Of a stretch of 64,000 nucleotides of DNA, positions 8,376 to 18,125 are shown in pieces; position 1 is the stretch's first letter; each line of letters opens with the position of its first letter. The notes under the pieces are model-generated. The model did no database searches. It had not been told where the DNA came from and worked only from the letters and a program-made list of their open reading frames with translations. The translations under genes were made by a program, and so were the position numbers. Origin of the DNA: Terriglobia bacterium (GTDB lineage: Bacteria; Acidobacteriota; Terriglobia; Terriglobales; Acidobacteriaceae); assembly GCA_020073215.1 (NCBI GenBank), contig JAIQFO010000010.1:62001-126000 (forward strand). Direction: 5' to 3'.

Positions 8376-11300
8376 CTACCAGGTAATCCTCAGCGCTATT
8401 TGAAGCTGACGCGGATTGAAAATCGACCGCGGAGTTCCATACGAGGGGTTCGGTGATCCCTCCCGGAAGAGTGTCCCCTGACAATAGGTCGCACCGCCCG
8501 CCGGGCAAAAGTCGGAGGCCCCATAGGCCGTGTTGTAGTAGTTCACATTCAGTGTGTTCAGCAGGTTAAATGCCTCGGCTATCGTCTGCAGGTGAAGCTT
8601 TTCGCCGAGTGCGAAGGTCCGGGAGATCCTCATATCTACGCTTTGATAGCCGTCGCCCTTGAAGGTGTTCCGACCCTCAATCCCGACGCGATCGTTGTTT
8701 CCGAAGATGTCTCCATTCGCATCAAAGCCCACAAACTTCGTGAAATAGTGCGGTGTCTGCAGGCTCACGATCATCCCCAACTCCCAGTTGTCGACGAGAG
8801 CATTCCTATGAGTCGGCCCGGCCAGGGTCACGTTGCCTACAAACCGATTCGCGACATGATCGGCGGAGATGGCTCGTTCCTTGTTAAAGCAGCAGGTGTC
8901 TTGCGGGATCAACACGAAACTCGGGTTCGGCCCATTGTCGATGCCTTTGGACCAGGTGTAGCTTAAACCCCACCCAACGTGCTTCGTCATGCGCTTGTTG
9001 AACGTAACCAACAAGCCGTCCCACTGCGAATCCCACTTCGAGTCTGCCTCGAAATCCACGGCAAAACCCAGGAACCCCGCAGGCACAGGGCAGCCGGTAA
9101 AGACCGCACAGCGTACTCCAGGCAGTATCACCGGCGGAGTACACGGGAAATTCGTACAATACAAATTCTTCATCCCGATGTCACCCCTGGAATCGTGAAA
9201 CGGCAGTTGACCGCTGGGGTCGGGCTGGTTGACGTTATAGAAACTTCCCAGATGAATTCCTCGAACATGCAGGCCGGTGATGTCGAGGACTGCGTCCTTG
9301 AAGGGCTGCACCTCAACTCCGAAGCTCACCTGAGCGCCGTAGGGGGGCTTGTGGTCTTTGGCGAAGCGCACAATGACCGCGTCCAGGGATGGATTCGGGT
9401 AGGTGGCGGTCGTCAGATCGGGCCCCAGCATGCTGGCCAATGCTGTCGCCATAGTGAAGGGATCGGTGCCAAACGCCGAGAGGCGCGTCTTGGCATTCAG
9501 GTCATCCTGTTTGTTCTCCCGCCCGGGAAACTTCCCGATGGTGCCGCCGCAAGATGGAATCTGGCACATGAGCAGGGGCGACGGAATCATCCCGTGGAAG
9601 AGTCCAGCACCCCCGCGGAATATGATCGTGTGGTTACCGGGAAGGGCGTAGGAAAAGCCGGCGCGCGGATCAAAGTTCTTCATCGGATTGTTGATCGCGG
9701 CGCTCGGCCAAGTCTCTCCTTGCCAGCGCAGGCCGTAGTTGAGGGTCAGGTTGCTGGTCGCTCGCCATTTGTCCTGAACGAACAGGCCTTCATACGTGTG
9801 TCCCAAGGTGCCTTCGGCCTGATTGCGGAGTGTGGGAGAAATGTCCGATCCCTGGTACACCGAGGTGCTGAACGAGGGCTCGTTGAAACCGGAAGCGGCA
9901 TCAAAGCGCTCGAAGAAGATCACGAACGGATGTGGCGCTCCGACAAAATCCGTGCCCTTGAACGCATCAAGACTCCCGAAGTCGGCCTCAAAGGGATAGA
10001 ACAAGGGAAACGACTCGGTCGTGTTCACATGGTTGAAATCTCCCCCAAAAGAGAAAGTGTGCGAGCCCAGTGTTTTGCTCACGCTCTCGACGATCTCGAA
10101 GCGGTTTTCGGTGTACAGGTCGGGATTCCCGCGGTTGGCCCCCATGGTGAAAACGTTGGACACTTCCAGGTGAGGCTGGGTGCTTACCGTGGGAAAATTG
10201 AAGTTGCGGTTGGCGTACTGGATACGCAGTTCGTTGACCAGAGAACTGGAGAAGACCGAGGTGAGGTTCCCGACCACAGACTGGTCGCGGAAATTGTTGT
10301 TCTTGAAACCCGAGGGCAAGTCGAACCCGTCGTTCAGAGGGGAGAGATTGGTCGAGCGCTGATCGTTGAAGAAGTAGCGCACGAATATTGTCTCCTTGTC
10401 GTTGAAACTGTGGTCGACCCTGGCTAGCAAATTGTCGTAGTTGATGGCGCGATTCACATGAAGGTTTTCCTCCGGCAAGCCGAAGACGTTTACCTTCACG
10501 TTGTTGATGTCGGTGAGATTCGAGAGGACAGCGGAGTTGTAGAACGGCGATTCCACGTGGCGCTGCCCTTCATAGTTGCCAAAGAAAAAAGTCTTGTCTT
10601 TCCGGATCGGCCCGCCCAGGGTGACGCCATACTGGTTCTGGCGCAGCTTGTTGAATCCGGCGGCCAGCGCATTCTTGGCGTCCATCGCGTCGTTACGGAA
10701 ATACTCGTATGCGGCGCCGTGCATGCTATTGGTGCCACTTTTGGTGATGATGTTTACAATGCCGCCCACCGCACGTCCGAACTCTGTGCCGTACTCGCTG
10801 TTGATGACGCGGAACTCCTGGACCGCTTCCTGGGATGGGGTCGTCTTCTGAATGCCGGAGGCCGTGGACATGTTGTCGGCGCCATCGATGGCCACGAAGT
10901 TGTAGTGAATATTCTGTCCCGCAAACGACAGCTTGGTGACCGGTTCGATGATCACGTCGGTGCTACCCGAAGTCGTGTCGCCGATCGTCACGCCTGGGGC
11001 CAGCAGCGCAAAGTCGATAAACTGGCGGCCATTCACCGGCAGACTTTCAATCTTCTGTGTGTCGATGACCGAACTGACCATGGTGCGAGTCGGCTCGGCA
11101 AGCTCACCCACATCCTGCACCTCGACTTGGGTCTGCACCTGTCCGGGAGAGAGCGAGAAATCCAGGCTTCCCGTCGCTCCCAGGTCGAGATGAATTTTCT
11201 TGGCGGACTTCTGGAAGCCGGCCTTCTCCGCCGTCACCGTGTAGTCGCCGGGAGGCAGAAGGGCGATCTGATAGTCACCGACGGCATTGGCGCTGGCCAC

Positions 11301-11510
11301 CCGACTGAGCCCGGTGGCGGCGTTCACGGCCGTGACGCTGGCTTGCGCGATCGCGGCGCCGCTCGAGTCATTGACCCGCCCCTGCACCGTGACCGTGACC
11401 ACCTGGCCCATGCCAGGCAGAGCGGCAACGATCACCGCGACAAGACAAAAGACCCAGGTTAGCGAGCGCGAGAACTGCATTCTAGTGGCGGAACGGCGCA
11501 TCGACCGCAT
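8376..11510 (-). CDS. TonB-dependent receptor with carboxypeptidase-regulatory-like domain (Oar type)
   Basis: A 1044-residue outer-membrane receptor. A signal peptide (LTWVFCLVAVIVAALPGMG) precedes a carboxypeptidase-regulatory-like beta-sandwich (about residues 38-115, VQGRVNDSSGAAIAQASV). A plug domain follows (ESLPVNGRQFIDFALLAPG; GGIVNIITKSGTNSMHG), then a very long beta-barrel ending in the aromatic LRITW. This is the Acidobacteria/Myxococcus Oar-type architecture, used to import large or complex organic substrates with energy from TonB. The ATG at 11510 has GGAG eight bases upstream. The gene begins 11 bases after the FadR-type regulator and is followed closely by the HxH membrane and molybdenum hydroxylase genes, so it probably imports the substrate of that operon. 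Confidence 0.93.
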   Translation of the reverse strand: MRSMRRSATRMQFSRSLTWVFCLVAVIVAALPGMGQVVTVTVQGRVNDSSGAAIAQASVTAVNAATGLSRVASANAVGDYQIALLPPGDYTVTAEKAGFQKSAKKIHLDLGATGSLDFSLSPGQVQTQVEVQDVGELAEPTRTMVSSVIDTQKIESLPVNGRQFIDFALLAPGVTIGDTTSGSTDVIIEPVTKLSFAGQNIHYNFVAIDGADNMSTASGIQKTTPSQEAVQEFRVINSEYGTEFGRAVGGIVNIITKSGTNSMHGAAYEYFRNDAMDAKNALAAGFNKLRQNQYGVTLGGPIRKDKTFFFGNYEGQRHVESPFYNSAVLSNLTDINNVKVNVFGLPEENLHVNRAINYDNLLARVDHSFNDKETIFVRYFFNDQRSTNLSPLNDGFDLPSGFKNNNFRDQSVVGNLTSVFSSSLVNELRIQYANRNFNFPTVSTQPHLEVSNVFTMGANRGNPDLYTENRFEIVESVSKTLGSHTFSFGGDFNHVNTTESFPLFYPFEADFGSLDAFKGTDFVGAPHPFVIFFERFDAASGFNEPSFSTSVYQGSDISPTLRNQAEGTLGHTYEGLFVQDKWRATSNLTLNYGLRWQGETWPSAAINNPMKNFDPRAGFSYALPGNHTIIFRGGAGLFHGMIPSPLLMCQIPSCGGTIGKFPGRENKQDDLNAKTRLSAFGTDPFTMATALASMLGPDLTTATYPNPSLDAVIVRFAKDHKPPYGAQVSFGVEVQPFKDAVLDITGLHVRGIHLGSFYNVNQPDPSGQLPFHDSRGDIGMKNLYCTNFPCTPPVILPGVRCAVFTGCPVPAGFLGFAVDFEADSKWDSQWDGLLVTFNKRMTKHVGWGLSYTWSKGIDNGPNPSFVLIPQDTCCFNKERAISADHVANRFVGNVTLAGPTHRNALVDNWELGMIVSLQTPHYFTKFVGFDANGDIFGNNDRVGIEGRNTFKGDGYQSVDMRISRTFALGEKLHLQTIAEAFNLLNTLNVNYYNTAYGASDFCPAGGATYCQGTLFREGSPNPSYGTPRSIFNPRQLQIALRITW

Positions 11511-11521
11511 AAGTCGTCTCC

Positions 11522-12253
11522 TTAATCGTGAACACGAGCAATTGATCTTACGGAACTCTTCAATTTCGATACCGCCCTAACGGCGGCCTCGCCCGATCGG
11601 TGGCTGTCCATGACTCGAGACAGCCGCGACTCCGAATCGTCCAGGTGCCGGGCCAGGACGGCGGCACATTCCTTCAGCTTTCCCGCCGTGAGCAACTGAT
11701 ACAGCTTGCGGTGCGCCGGGACCAGGATGTCGGGACGGTCATGTCGGCGGTCGACCAGCACCATTCCCATGCGCAATTCCCCGATAGTCTTCTGGTAGAA
11801 GGATTCGAAGCGCTTGTTTTCGAGAAAACGAATCAGCAAGCTGTGAAAATGCAAGTCGTGGCTGACGGCGCTGACCCAGTCGCTGGCGCGCACCGCGTCC
11901 TCATACAGTTCGAGAGCAGCGCGGATTTCCCGTATCAGCTCGGGTCCGGGTTTCCTGGCCGCGAGCACGGCCGAAATCTCCAGCACCCGCCGAACGTGAT
12001 AAATCTCCTGCACATCCTTCAGCGACAACTGCGCCACCGCAATGCCCCGATGGATGCTTCTTTTGAGCAGACCTTCCAGGGAAAGGATGCGCATGGCTTC
12101 ACGCATCGTGTTCCTCGACACTCCCAGTTCTTCCGCCAGGGGAATCTCCTGCAGGGAGGTTCCGGGGCGAAACTCGCCGCGTAGGACCTTTTGCCGGAGA
12201 ATGCCGGCCACCTGGTCGGCGACGCTGATGCGGTGAATTTGGGAGCGTTCCAT
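11522..12253 (-). CDS. GntR/FadR-family transcriptional regulator (FCD domain)
   Basis: A 243-residue regulator. The N-terminal winged helix (about residues 5-70) contains GEFRPGTSLQEIPLAEELGVSRNTMREAM split over helices 2-3, the standard GntR signature. The C-terminal FCD domain shows the metal-site pattern DLHFH, AHRKLYQLL and ARHLDDSE. FCD regulators usually sense acidic metabolites, and this one probably controls the downstream TonB receptor and hydroxylase operon. The ATG at 12253 begins MERSQIHR; no clear ribosome site is visible before it, and a TTG six codons upstream is an alternative. A palindrome and a direct repeat lie 67-83 bases upstream and may be its operator. Confidence 0.92.
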   Translation of the reverse strand: MERSQIHRISVADQVAGILRQKVLRGEFRPGTSLQEIPLAEELGVSRNTMREAMRILSLEGLLKRSIHRGIAVAQLSLKDVQEIYHVRRVLEISAVLAARKPGPELIREIRAALELYEDAVRASDWVSAVSHDLHFHSLLIRFLENKRFESFYQKTIGELRMGMVLVDRRHDRPDILVPAHRKLYQLLTAGKLKECAAVLARHLDDSESRLSRVMDSHRSGEAAVRAVSKLKSSVRSIARVHD

Positions 12254-12306
12254 TCGGGCACAGAAAGGCAAAGTTGGTTCGCCATTTTCCGCCCAAATGT
12301 TAACTG

Positions 12307-12336
12307 TGTCAAGTGTTCAATTTGTCAAATGTTCAA
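12307..12336. promoter_or_regulatory. Candidate operator of the GntR/FadR regulator
   Basis: Two 14-base direct repeats, TGTCAAGTGTTCAA and TGTCAAATGTTCAA, start 16 bases apart. The palindrome ATTTGTCAAAT (12320-12330) spans the junction. The site lies just upstream of the regulator gene, the usual place for an autoregulatory operator. The assignment is inferred from position and symmetry only. Confidence 0.4.
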
Positions 12337-12431
12337 CAATTCCCGGCATGCGGCCGCGGACTTCCGCCCCCATCCGCGGTGGGTCATCCGTGCAAGGTTT
12401 GCGAAGGCAATGCGGATCGTCCCCGCCACTC

Positions 12432-14402
12432 TCAGCCGGGAAAGTTGAGTTTCTGTTGTAGGGCAACAAAACGCGGGTTGGAACGAAGGCCGTCGAGTTC
12501 GGGTTCCACTTTCAGAAACACCAGACCGTTCGAGCGATCGGCGAAAGCCTTCTCCAGCCAATTGATGGCTTCTTCCGGTCTCCCCAGGCCCGCATACACC
12601 ACCGCGAAGTAGTAGGGAGAGACGTACTGCCGTTTCGACTCCGCGGAAAGATCGGCAAGAAGTTTCTCGGCATCCGCCTTGTTTCCCGACCGCCCATAAA
12701 CATTGGCCAAAGCCGAGACCATCAGGGGCGTTCCGTGGGACAACTCCACCGCCTTCCGCAATTCCGGAATGGCGTGACCAAAATCGCGCTTCTCGGCGTA
12801 CGACAAACCGAGCACCAGATGCGGCAGTTCGTAGGAGGGATCCATTTCCAGAGTATTGCGAAGTTGTTGGATGGCTCGGTCGTACTGTCGCGCCATATAA
12901 AATCGCCATCCCAGGCTGAAATTGATGCTGATGGAGAGCGGATCAAGTTCTCGGGCTTTGTCGATCTGCTCGACGCTATCCTCCGTGCGACCCATCGCCA
13001 TCAGGTAAAGGGAATATCTCTGGTAGGCGGTCGCATAGCTCGGGTTATCCTCAATCGACTTCGCGAAGCCCGCCGCGGCGCCGCTCCAGTCCCAATCGTA
13101 GTTAAACTTCACCGTGGCCAGGGAAGTCTCCGCCTCTGAAAGTGTGGGATCGATCTCGAGCGCCTTCAAAGCCGCGGCCTTTGCCTTGGGAGCGGTTTCC
13201 GACGCCGGCATGGTTCCGAAGATCTCGGCGCTGATAATGGCGTAGCAATCGGACAAACCCGCATAAGCCAGGGCGTACCGCGGATCTTGCTTGGTCGCCT
13301 GTTCAAAGTATCCGATGGCCCGGGTCAGGTTCTCATCCGATCTCTTGTTCCAGTAGTAACGCCCTTTCAGATAATTTTCATACCCCTCCGGCGCCACCGC
13401 TGGATTTCTGGCCAGCCGCTCTTGATCCTCCGGCGTCAGGTTGATGCGGATTTCGTTCACAATGGCCGAAGAAACACGATTCTGCAGAGCCAGGATATCC
13501 CCCATCTGGCTCTCATACGTCTCGGCCCACAAGTGCCGGTCGGTCGACACCTGCACCAGTTCGGCAGTGATTCTCACGCGGTCGCCCACCCGTAGAACGG
13601 TACCCTCGAACACGGCATCCACATTCAGTTCGCTGGCGATCTGCGACAGGGGCTTGCGCGTACCTTTGTAAGCCATGGCCGTCGAACGGGAAATCACGCG
13701 CAGCGAGCGGATCTTCGCCAGGTTGGCAATCAGGTCGTCCGTCATGCCGTCCGCAAAGTATTCCTGGTCTTTGTCGCCGGAGAGGTTTTCGATCGGCAGC
13801 ACGATCAAAGATTTGTTTTGTACGCGATTGCTATTGGGAGTACCCGCCCGAGTGTAGTGGGATAAACCCGCGCCCAGCAGGCCCGCCAAGACCAAAATCG
13901 CAGCGATCAAGATCGCGAAACGGATCGTGACCGGCCGTCGTCGGACACTTGCTGCCTGAGGAGTATCGGCCAAGCCCGCCCGCTCGACCGTTGGTGACGC
14001 AGTCGCGACAGGGACGGGTCCGGACTCCACTTCCGACTCAGTAGTGGTGGGTTCTGGCAAGGCAGAACCTGCGACCGGCGCAATGAAACGGTAGCCGCGT
14101 CGAGGAATCGTCTCCACGAAGCGAGGGTTCTCGGATGCATCGCCCAGCACTTCGCGCAGCCGCATGACGGCATTGTTCAACCCGTGGTCGAAATCGACAA
14201 AGGTGTCTCCGGGCCAGAGGCGATTGCGCAATTCCTCTCGCGTGATAATCTCGCCCGGCTTCTCCAGCAGCACGACCAGAACCTGGAAAGGTTGTTCGGG
14301 AAGTTTGAGTCGGAGACCATGCTTGCGAAGCTCGCAAGCTTTCAGATCCACTTCGAAAACGCCGAAATGCAAGATTCTCGCGACCGCTGCGGGGCTACCC
14401 AT
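12432..14402 (-). CDS. CadC-like winged-helix regulator with TPR domain
   Basis: A 656-residue membrane-spanning protein. Residues about 10-105 form an OmpR/PhoB-type winged helix (LPEQPFQVLVVLLEKPGEII, then VDFDHGLNNAVMRLREVLGD and PRRGYRF). A single membrane helix follows (about 150-175, IRFAILIAAILVLAGLLGAG). A FlgO-like/adenylate-cyclase-associated segment comes next (SLIVLPIENLSGDKDQEYFADG; NVDAVFEGTVLRVGDRVRIT), and TPR repeats fill the rest (about 340-640). Such proteins are abundant in Acidobacteria and are thought to sense periplasmic or envelope signals. It is divergent from the TonB receptor gene at 14657, which is its likely target. Confidence 0.9.
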   Translation of the reverse strand: MGSPAAVARILHFGVFEVDLKACELRKHGLRLKLPEQPFQVLVVLLEKPGEIITREELRNRLWPGDTFVDFDHGLNNAVMRLREVLGDASENPRFVETIPRRGYRFIAPVAGSALPEPTTTESEVESGPVPVATASPTVERAGLADTPQAASVRRRPVTIRFAILIAAILVLAGLLGAGLSHYTRAGTPNSNRVQNKSLIVLPIENLSGDKDQEYFADGMTDDLIANLAKIRSLRVISRSTAMAYKGTRKPLSQIASELNVDAVFEGTVLRVGDRVRITAELVQVSTDRHLWAETYESQMGDILALQNRVSSAIVNEIRINLTPEDQERLARNPAVAPEGYENYLKGRYYWNKRSDENLTRAIGYFEQATKQDPRYALAYAGLSDCYAIISAEIFGTMPASETAPKAKAAALKALEIDPTLSEAETSLATVKFNYDWDWSGAAAGFAKSIEDNPSYATAYQRYSLYLMAMGRTEDSVEQIDKARELDPLSISINFSLGWRFYMARQYDRAIQQLRNTLEMDPSYELPHLVLGLSYAEKRDFGHAIPELRKAVELSHGTPLMVSALANVYGRSGNKADAEKLLADLSAESKRQYVSPYYFAVVYAGLGRPEEAINWLEKAFADRSNGLVFLKVEPELDGLRSNPRFVALQQKLNFPG

Positions 14403-14656
14403 GCGTCAGGCTGGGAGTATATCTCCGCTGGCGCGCCAGGTCAAAGTTGGAGAGTGAAAGCTATATCCTTCCTTTTTTCAATGACAAGCGCAGAGATGCA
14501 GAAATGGTTCCGATTGGACTCATCGAGTATTGCGCTAAGGCACGGCTGCGGTGCAGATTGTCGCGGCCGAGAAAGTCCTCTTTCTGCGACGGCCGATGTC
14601 TTTTTGCAGATTGCGGCACACAGTCACTTCCAAACCACGAAACGGGGGCAACGACG
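14403..14656. promoter_or_regulatory. Divergent promoter region between CadC-like regulator and TonB receptor
   Basis: A 254-base spacer between two divergent starts. An open frame runs through it into the receptor, but its translation is charged and Cys-rich and unlike a signal peptide, so I treat it as non-coding. Promoters for both genes are expected here; I could not assign exact -35 and -10 boxes. Confidence 0.45.
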
Positions 14657-17600
14657 ATGGGGGCAACGACAACGACAACAACGACGCTCGAAAAAAGAAT
14701 TGAGACAGCCTTTGGTTTGCTGACCTGCCTGGCGCTCGCGCTTTGCCTGACCATGCTCTGCTCGGCTCCAGCCAAAGCCCAGGTGTCCGGCGCCACCATG
14801 TCGGGTCTGATCACGGACCCGTCAGGCGCGGGTATCCCAAACGCCAACGTTTCCATCAAGAATACGGGCACCGGGGAAGTGCGCGAAGTGCCAACGAACG
14901 CAAACGGCTTCTATTCCGCCCCGAACCTCTTGCCAGGGAAATACGAGGCCACCATAACGGCCCAGGGTTTCAACAAACTCGTGCAGAAGGGGATTACCCT
15001 CAGCGTCGGCGAGCAGCAGGCGCTCAATCTCAGCCTGAAGGTCGGACAGGTCAACCAGACCATGGAAGTAACGGCGGCGCCCCCCGAAGTGCAGACCTCT
15101 TCGTCGACCATCAGCTCCACGGTGGACGCAACAACGGTGCGGGAACTGCCGTTGAACGGACGCGACTGGACGTCTCTGGCGGCGCTGGAGCCCGGCGTTT
15201 CCAGCATCCAGAACCAGGTGGGGACCGGATTCAGCGCGAACAAAGGAAACCGTGGTTTTGGCAACCAGTTGAGCAACGGTGGCCACCGTGCCAACGAAAA
15301 TACCTACCGGATCAACGGCGTCGCGATCAATGACTATTCGAACGGCGCTCCGGGCGGCGCTTCTGGTCTTAATCTCGGGGTAGACGGCATTCAGGAGTTT
15401 TCCGTCCTCACCAGCGACTACACGGCCGAATATGGTCGCACGTCGGGCGCGGTGATCAACGCCATCACCAAGAGCGGAGTCAATGAGCTTCACGGAACCG
15501 CTTTCTTCTTCGACCGAGACAAAGTGTTCGACGCGAAGAACTTCTTTGACTCCGCGAGCGCCCCCATTCCGCCCTTCCGGCGCGTTCAGTTTGGTGGGTC
15601 GGCCGGAACCGCCCTAATCAAAGATAAGACCTTCGTCTACGGAACCTATGAAGGAGTTCGGCAGAACCGGCCGGTGTCGCAGCTCATCACCGTCCCCAGC
15701 GATGCCGAGCGCGCCCTGGCGGTTCCGGCGGTTGCGCCTTATATGAAGTTGTGGCCCGAGGCGCCAGCAGGAACGGCGATTGACTCCAATGGGGTTACGC
15801 AGACGTTCGGCACTGCCTTCCCCTCCATTTCGAATGAGAACTATTTCACTGGTCGTGTCGACCAGAAGATTGGCAAGAGCGATACCCTGGCGGGGAGCTA
15901 CTTCTGGGATTCCGGGCCGCAATCACAGGAGGATCCGCTGCAGAACACAACTCACCAGGTCTTCTCCCGCCGGCAGATGGCGAGCGTCGAAGAAACGCAC
16001 ACATTCAGTTCCGCGTTAGTCAACGCAATTCGAGGCGGCATCAGCCGTGTCCGGGGAGACATCAACACTCCTGTTTCGGGACACGGTGCCGCTATTGACC
16101 CGACGCTGGCGATCGCACCCGGAGCCGCCGCGCCCCCGCAAATCGCCGTTGGGGGACCTACCCACATCACGACTGCAATTGGACTGGGCGGACTGAATCG
16201 CTTCCTCCACCGTTGGACATCCGGCCAGTTCTACGACGATGCTTTTCTCACCCACGGCACACACTCTATCAAAATGGGCTTTGCGTTTGAACGCATGCGG
16301 TACAACGTGACTGAGAAGCTCAGCCCCAACGGCAGAATGAACACGTATAAGTCGCTTGACTGTCTCCTCGGCCTAGTCGACCCGGACCCAACACACAACT
16401 GCCTGACGCCCGACCCAATTAATGGAAATCCCAACCAGCTCAACGCCCTTGCACCCGGAGGGTCGCACGAGGTGCAAATTCGGCAGAGTTTGGTCGCCGG
16501 CTATCTGCAGGACGATTGGCGCGCCCGCCCCAATCTAACTGTCAATCTGGGTCTCCGCTACGAGTTCACCACCCTCCCCAACGATGCGGGCAACAACATT
16601 CAGGAAATCACAACTTTGGTGAATTGCGCCACGCCGGGTGTGTTGCCGAGCCCGAGCAGTCCGTGCGGGCCACAGCATGTCGGCAGCTTCATCGCCAGTA
16701 ACCCGACCACCAAGAATTTCGAGCCGCGCATCGGCTTCTCGTATGACCCGTTCAAGGACAGTAAGACCGCGATCCGCGGCGGGTTCGGCATGTTCGACGT
16801 CCTCCCCCTTCCTTACGAGTTCGGTTTGAACACGGCGGCAACTTATCCTTTCCAAATCGTCGGAGCTGATCCAAACGTTTTCCTTGGCAGTGGCATCGAT
16901 CCGAACGTCAGCTTTGTCTTAAACAACGTCCGCAATCGCTATGTGCAACAGGATCCGAAACGCGCGCTGGTTATGAATTGGAACTTCAATATCCAGCGAG
17001 AGGTCGCCTCGAACACGACCTTCATCATCGGATATGTCGGATCTCGCTCTACACATCTGTCAGTAGCTGCTGATGACATCAACCTCGTTCCGCCGGTTTT
17101 GACACCCCAGGGCATAGTCATACCGTTAAACACGTATCAAGTTGATCCAAACTGGGCGCATGCAAACGGCGGCTTAGTACCTGGTGGGCCGGGGGGCAGC
17201 GGGATTCGTCCAGTATTGTTCGACGGTGAGTCCACCTACCACGGCCTGCAGGCGCAACTCAAGAAGACCATGAGTTATGGCTTCCAAGGTCAGATCTCCT
17301 ATACCTGGAGCAAGTGTCGCGATACAAGCTCTGCTCCTGTGACGGGGGATACTTACTCAACTTCAATCGCTGTACCGCTCTTGCTGAGTAAGCAATACCG
17401 GATCGGCGCCTGCGACTTTGATTTGCGACATGTAGCCGTAGGAACCTTGATCTGGGATGTTCCTGGCCCCAAGTCAGGAGCTATGTCGTGGGTGGCGGGA
17501 GGCTGGGAACTCGGCACTATTGTCACTGCGACCACTGGCTCCCCGTTCTCGGTGACCATTGGCGGCGGCGGCGACCCGCTCAACACGGGCTTCAATGGTG

Positions 17601-17992
17601 ATTTTTCCATGGACTTCCCCGACCTCATACCCGGATGCAACGCGACCCCTGGAGTATTCAGGAATGCGCAGGGGAAGCTCGAAGGGTTCAATCCGGCCTG
17701 CTTTGCGACGCCCCCAAACGTCGCGGGTGGGACTCTCGTGGGTAACGCTGGACGTAACCGTTTCTACGGCCCCGGCTTGAAATCCGTGGACTTCTCTGTC
17801 TTCAAGAATCTGCCGTTGACGGAGAGGCTGAAAGCGCAGTTTCGTGCCGAGTTTTTCAACGTGCTCAACCATCCAAATTTTGCCTCCCCAAACTTTCTCA
17901 ACGACGGCAATATGGACGCATCCGATGGTGTGCTGGCCTCTACTTCGACGCTCTCACGGCAAATCCAACTCGGCCTGAAGCTGATCTGGTAA
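14657..17992 (+). CDS. TonB-dependent receptor with carboxypeptidase-regulatory-like domain (Oar type)
   Basis: A 1111-residue outer-membrane receptor. The start at 14657 (MGATTTTTTTLEKRI) is chosen because a classical signal peptide follows (FGLLTCLALALCLTML, ending AKAQ). A carboxypeptidase-regulatory-like domain follows (GLITDPSGAGIPNANVSI), then the plug (RELPLNGRDWTSLAALEPG; GAVINAITKSGVNELHG) and a long barrel ending GLKLIW. The run of threonines comes from an ACAACG-like repeat in the DNA. The downstream MFS gene suggests a shared substrate passing outer then inner membrane. It shares architecture with the receptor at 8376-11510, but the two sequences differ strongly in the barrel. Confidence 0.93.
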   Translation: MGATTTTTTTLEKRIETAFGLLTCLALALCLTMLCSAPAKAQVSGATMSGLITDPSGAGIPNANVSIKNTGTGEVREVPTNANGFYSAPNLLPGKYEATITAQGFNKLVQKGITLSVGEQQALNLSLKVGQVNQTMEVTAAPPEVQTSSSTISSTVDATTVRELPLNGRDWTSLAALEPGVSSIQNQVGTGFSANKGNRGFGNQLSNGGHRANENTYRINGVAINDYSNGAPGGASGLNLGVDGIQEFSVLTSDYTAEYGRTSGAVINAITKSGVNELHGTAFFFDRDKVFDAKNFFDSASAPIPPFRRVQFGGSAGTALIKDKTFVYGTYEGVRQNRPVSQLITVPSDAERALAVPAVAPYMKLWPEAPAGTAIDSNGVTQTFGTAFPSISNENYFTGRVDQKIGKSDTLAGSYFWDSGPQSQEDPLQNTTHQVFSRRQMASVEETHTFSSALVNAIRGGISRVRGDINTPVSGHGAAIDPTLAIAPGAAAPPQIAVGGPTHITTAIGLGGLNRFLHRWTSGQFYDDAFLTHGTHSIKMGFAFERMRYNVTEKLSPNGRMNTYKSLDCLLGLVDPDPTHNCLTPDPINGNPNQLNALAPGGSHEVQIRQSLVAGYLQDDWRARPNLTVNLGLRYEFTTLPNDAGNNIQEITTLVNCATPGVLPSPSSPCGPQHVGSFIASNPTTKNFEPRIGFSYDPFKDSKTAIRGGFGMFDVLPLPYEFGLNTAATYPFQIVGADPNVFLGSGIDPNVSFVLNNVRNRYVQQDPKRALVMNWNFNIQREVASNTTFIIGYVGSRSTHLSVAADDINLVPPVLTPQGIVIPLNTYQVDPNWAHANGGLVPGGPGGSGIRPVLFDGESTYHGLQAQLKKTMSYGFQGQISYTWSKCRDTSSAPVTGDTYSTSIAVPLLLSKQYRIGACDFDLRHVAVGTLIWDVPGPKSGAMSWVAGGWELGTIVTATTGSPFSVTIGGGGDPLNTGFNGDFSMDFPDLIPGCNATPGVFRNAQGKLEGFNPACFATPPNVAGGTLVGNAGRNRFYGPGLKSVDFSVFKNLPLTERLKAQFRAEFFNVLNHPNFASPNFLNDGNMDASDGVLASTSTLSRQIQLGLKLIW

Positions 17993-18000
17993 CAACCACA

Positions 18001-18032
18001 GGGGAACCGCGGCCGCAAGGCCAAGGTTCCCC
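18001..18032. terminator. Stem-loop after the TonB receptor gene
   Basis: GGGGAACC (18001-18008) pairs with GGTTCCCC (18025-18032), and inside it GGCC-GCAA-GGCC forms a second stem with a GNRA-type loop. It lies nine bases after the receptor stop. There is no T-run, so it may be a processing or attenuation hairpin between the receptor and the MFS gene, and not a strict terminator. Confidence 0.5.
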
Positions 18033-18125
18033 CTCCCCCAAAAAGGGGATCGTGCAATCTCATCGTTCCCGACCTGCAACGGTCGTAGTGCGGCAGAAAT
18101 CGCGTAGGCGGAATTGAGGACTCGC

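Noticed and set aside
8979..10427. 482-codon plus-strand frame opposite the TonB receptor
   Set aside because: A shadow of the receptor barrel; no signal peptide, ribosome site or recognisable domain.
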